Below, piece after piece: positions 5,622-7,008 of a stretch of DNA of 7,008 nucleotides. The number at the start of each line of letters is the position of its first letter. The stretch's first letter is position 1. The translations under genes and the position numbers were made by a program. The notes beneath the pieces are model-generated. The model did not search any database. It had not been told where the DNA came from and saw nothing but the letters and a program-made list of their open reading frames with translations. The stretch comes from an uncultured Bacteroidales bacterium (GTDB lineage Bacteria; Bacteroidota; Bacteroidia; Bacteroidales; FEN-979): contig CAIYQH010000103.1 in assembly GCA_903928285.1 (NCBI GenBank), forward strand, positions 1 to 7,008, written 5' to 3'.

Positions 5622-7008
5622 ATGGAATACCGTCAAAACGAACAGCTTCTGCTGGCCTCCGAGTTTGTTCAGTTTACGAATCAGAATATCTTCCTGACCG
5701 GGAAGGCCGGCACCGGGAAGACCACCTTTCTGCACAACCTGAAAAAGATCACTCCGAAACGGATGGTGGTGGTGGCCCCTACCGGCGTGGCAGCCATCAA
5801 CGCAGGTGGCGTCACGATCCACTCCTTCTTTCAGCTGAGTTTCGCTCCCTCCATTCCCGAATCGCTCCAGCCCAGGGACCCGGCTTCCCAAAACGAGGCC
5901 TTCAACAGGAAGTTCAACAGGGAAAAGATCAACCTGATCAAATGCATCGACCTGCTGGTGATCGACGAGATCAGCATGGTCAGGGCAGATGTGCTGGATT
6001 CTGTGGATGAGGTTTTGCGCCAGTATCGAAACCACTACAAGCCCTTTGGCGGCCTTCAGCTGCTGATGATCGGCGACCTTCACCAGCTCTCGCCCGTGGT
6101 GCGCGACGCCGAATGGAGTATCCTTCGGGAGTATTACCATAGCGCCTATTTTTTCGACAGCGTGGCGCTGAAAAAGACAAACCCGGTCACCATCGAATTA
6201 AAGGAGATCTTCAGGCAATCGGACCGGTACTTTATCGGACTGCTTAACAAGGTCCGCGATAACGATATCAGCGCAGAAACCATCACGGAGCTGAACTCAA
6301 GGCATATCCCCAATTTCAACCCTGATGACAATGAAGGCTACATCACCCTGACAACCCACAACGCCGGCGCTTTCGCAATGAACCAGTCCAAACTGGCCGC
6401 TCTGGAGGGTAAATCACATTTTTTCAAGGCTGAAATTACAGGCGAATTTCCGGCCCAGAACTTCCCCACTGAGGAACAACTGGAGGTAAAACCAAACGCC
6501 CAGGTGATGTTTATCAAAAATGACCTCTCGGCCGAAAAACACTATTATAACGGGAAGATCGGTAAGATTACCAGGATCACCGACGACACAGTCTTTGTAA
6601 AGTGCCCCGCCGATAACGGTGAAATCGCCGTAGGCAGGGTTATGTGGGAAAATGTAAAATATTCGCTGAATGAAAGCACCAAGGAGATCAGGGAGGAGCT
6701 GGCCGGCAGCTTCACGCAGATCCCGCTGAAACTTGCCTGGGCCATCACCATCCATAAAAGCCAGGGGCTCACCTTCGACAAGGTCATCATCGATGCCAAT
6801 GCTGCATTCGCCTACGGGCAGGTCTATGTCGCCCTGAGCCGATGCAGAACCTTCGGCGGGATCGTCCTGAGTTCGCCCATTGCCGGATCAGGGATTAAAA
6901 CAGATTCGCTGGTGATCAGCTATTCACAGGATGCCCGGCAACAGGAACCGGACGCGGGAAAGCTGAATGAATCAAAGCATCAATTTCAAAAAGAGCTGGC
7001 CATCGAAC
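5622..7008 (+). CDS. PIF1-like superfamily 1B DNA helicase (C-terminus beyond window)
   Basis: This is an ATP-dependent 5'-3' DNA helicase of the PIF1/RecD-like group, of the kind that resolves difficult DNA structures; the cellular role is inferred from the family only. All 462 visible residues are in one frame with no stop codon. They contain Walker A G-K-A-G-T-G-K-T (27-34), motif Ia A-P-T-G-V-A-A (52-58) with G-G-V-T-I-H-S-F-F (62-70), and Walker B L-L-V-I-D-E-I-S-M (111-119). Motif III is G-D-L-H-Q-L-S-P-V (151-159). Late motifs are I-H-K-S-Q-G (377-382) and Y-V-A-L-S-R (402-407). The helicase core is therefore complete. Bacteroidota relatives often carry a further C-terminal domain, which would lie past the edge. 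The ATG at 5622 gives MEYRQNEQLLLASEFV, about 25 residues before Walker A as expected. An in-frame ATG at 5562 would add 20 residues with no family-like features. No Shine-Dalgarno sequence precedes either. It is transcribed divergently from the ribosomal cluster, so its link to those genes is probably only positional. Confidence 0.93.
   Translation, partial: MEYRQNEQLLLASEFVQFTNQNIFLTGKAGTGKTTFLHNLKKITPKRMVVVAPTGVAAINAGGVTIHSFFQLSFAPSIPESLQPRDPASQNEAFNRKFNREKINLIKCIDLLVIDEISMVRADVLDSVDEVLRQYRNHYKPFGGLQLLMIGDLHQLSPVVRDAEWSILREYYHSAYFFDSVALKKTNPVTIELKEIFRQSDRYFIGLLNKVRDNDISAETITELNSRHIPNFNPDDNEGYITLTTHNAGAFAMNQSKLAALEGKSHFFKAEITGEFPAQNFPTEEQLEVKPNAQVMFIKNDLSAEKHYYNGKIGKITRITDDTVFVKCPADNGEIAVGRVMWENVKYSLNESTKEIREELAGSFTQIPLKLAWAITIHKSQGLTFDKVIIDANAAFAYGQVYVALSRCRTFGGIVLSSPIAGSGIKTDSLVISYSQDARQQEPDAGKLNESKHQFQKELAIE

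Noticed and set aside
5577..6140. Minus-strand open frame opposite the helicase
   Set aside because: It is antisense to the Walker A/B region of a clear helicase; the His/Val-rich translation has no domain character.

Overview
This window reads as a chromosomal housekeeping region from a member of the Bacteroidota, probably Bacteroidales-like. Four observations support that. The gene order is rplM-rpsI-rpsB-tsf followed by ubiE and a porT-like gene. Ribosomal protein S2 carries a long charged C-terminal tail. Shine-Dalgarno sequences are almost absent, and promoters contain the TAnnTTTG -7 element. Signal peptides end in A-A-A-Q or G-K-G-Q. A finer taxonomic call cannot be made from this sequence alone.

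Layout: eight of the nine genes lie on the minus strand and are transcribed from right to left. The translation cluster (5354 down to 2600) encodes L13, S9, S2 and elongation factor Ts. It is driven by a promoter near 5409-5416 and closed by an intrinsic terminator at 2542-2579. A second unit (2454 down to 906) encodes the menaquinone methyltransferase UbiE/MenG and a PorT-like type IX secretion protein. The PorT gene appears to start with TTG. A third unit, with its own -7 element at 875-882, encodes CoaD (coenzyme A biosynthesis) and then the first 111 residues of an exported protein that runs off the left edge.

On the plus strand, diverging from rplM across a 267-base AT-rich intergenic region, is a PIF1-like superfamily 1 DNA helicase (from 5622). 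It is open at the right edge after 462 residues, with all main helicase motifs visible.

Non-coding structure is modest. There is a 9-bp tandem repeat between the tsf terminator and ubiE, a 7-bp tandem repeat after rpsB, and short direct and inverted repeats in the rplM/helicase divergent region. I found no tRNA, rRNA, CRISPR array, insertion sequence, prophage or defence cassette. I do not see an undescribed system here. The items most worth a second look are the S2 tail, the TTG start of porT inside a copy of the anti-Shine-Dalgarno sequence, and the short intergenic repeats.
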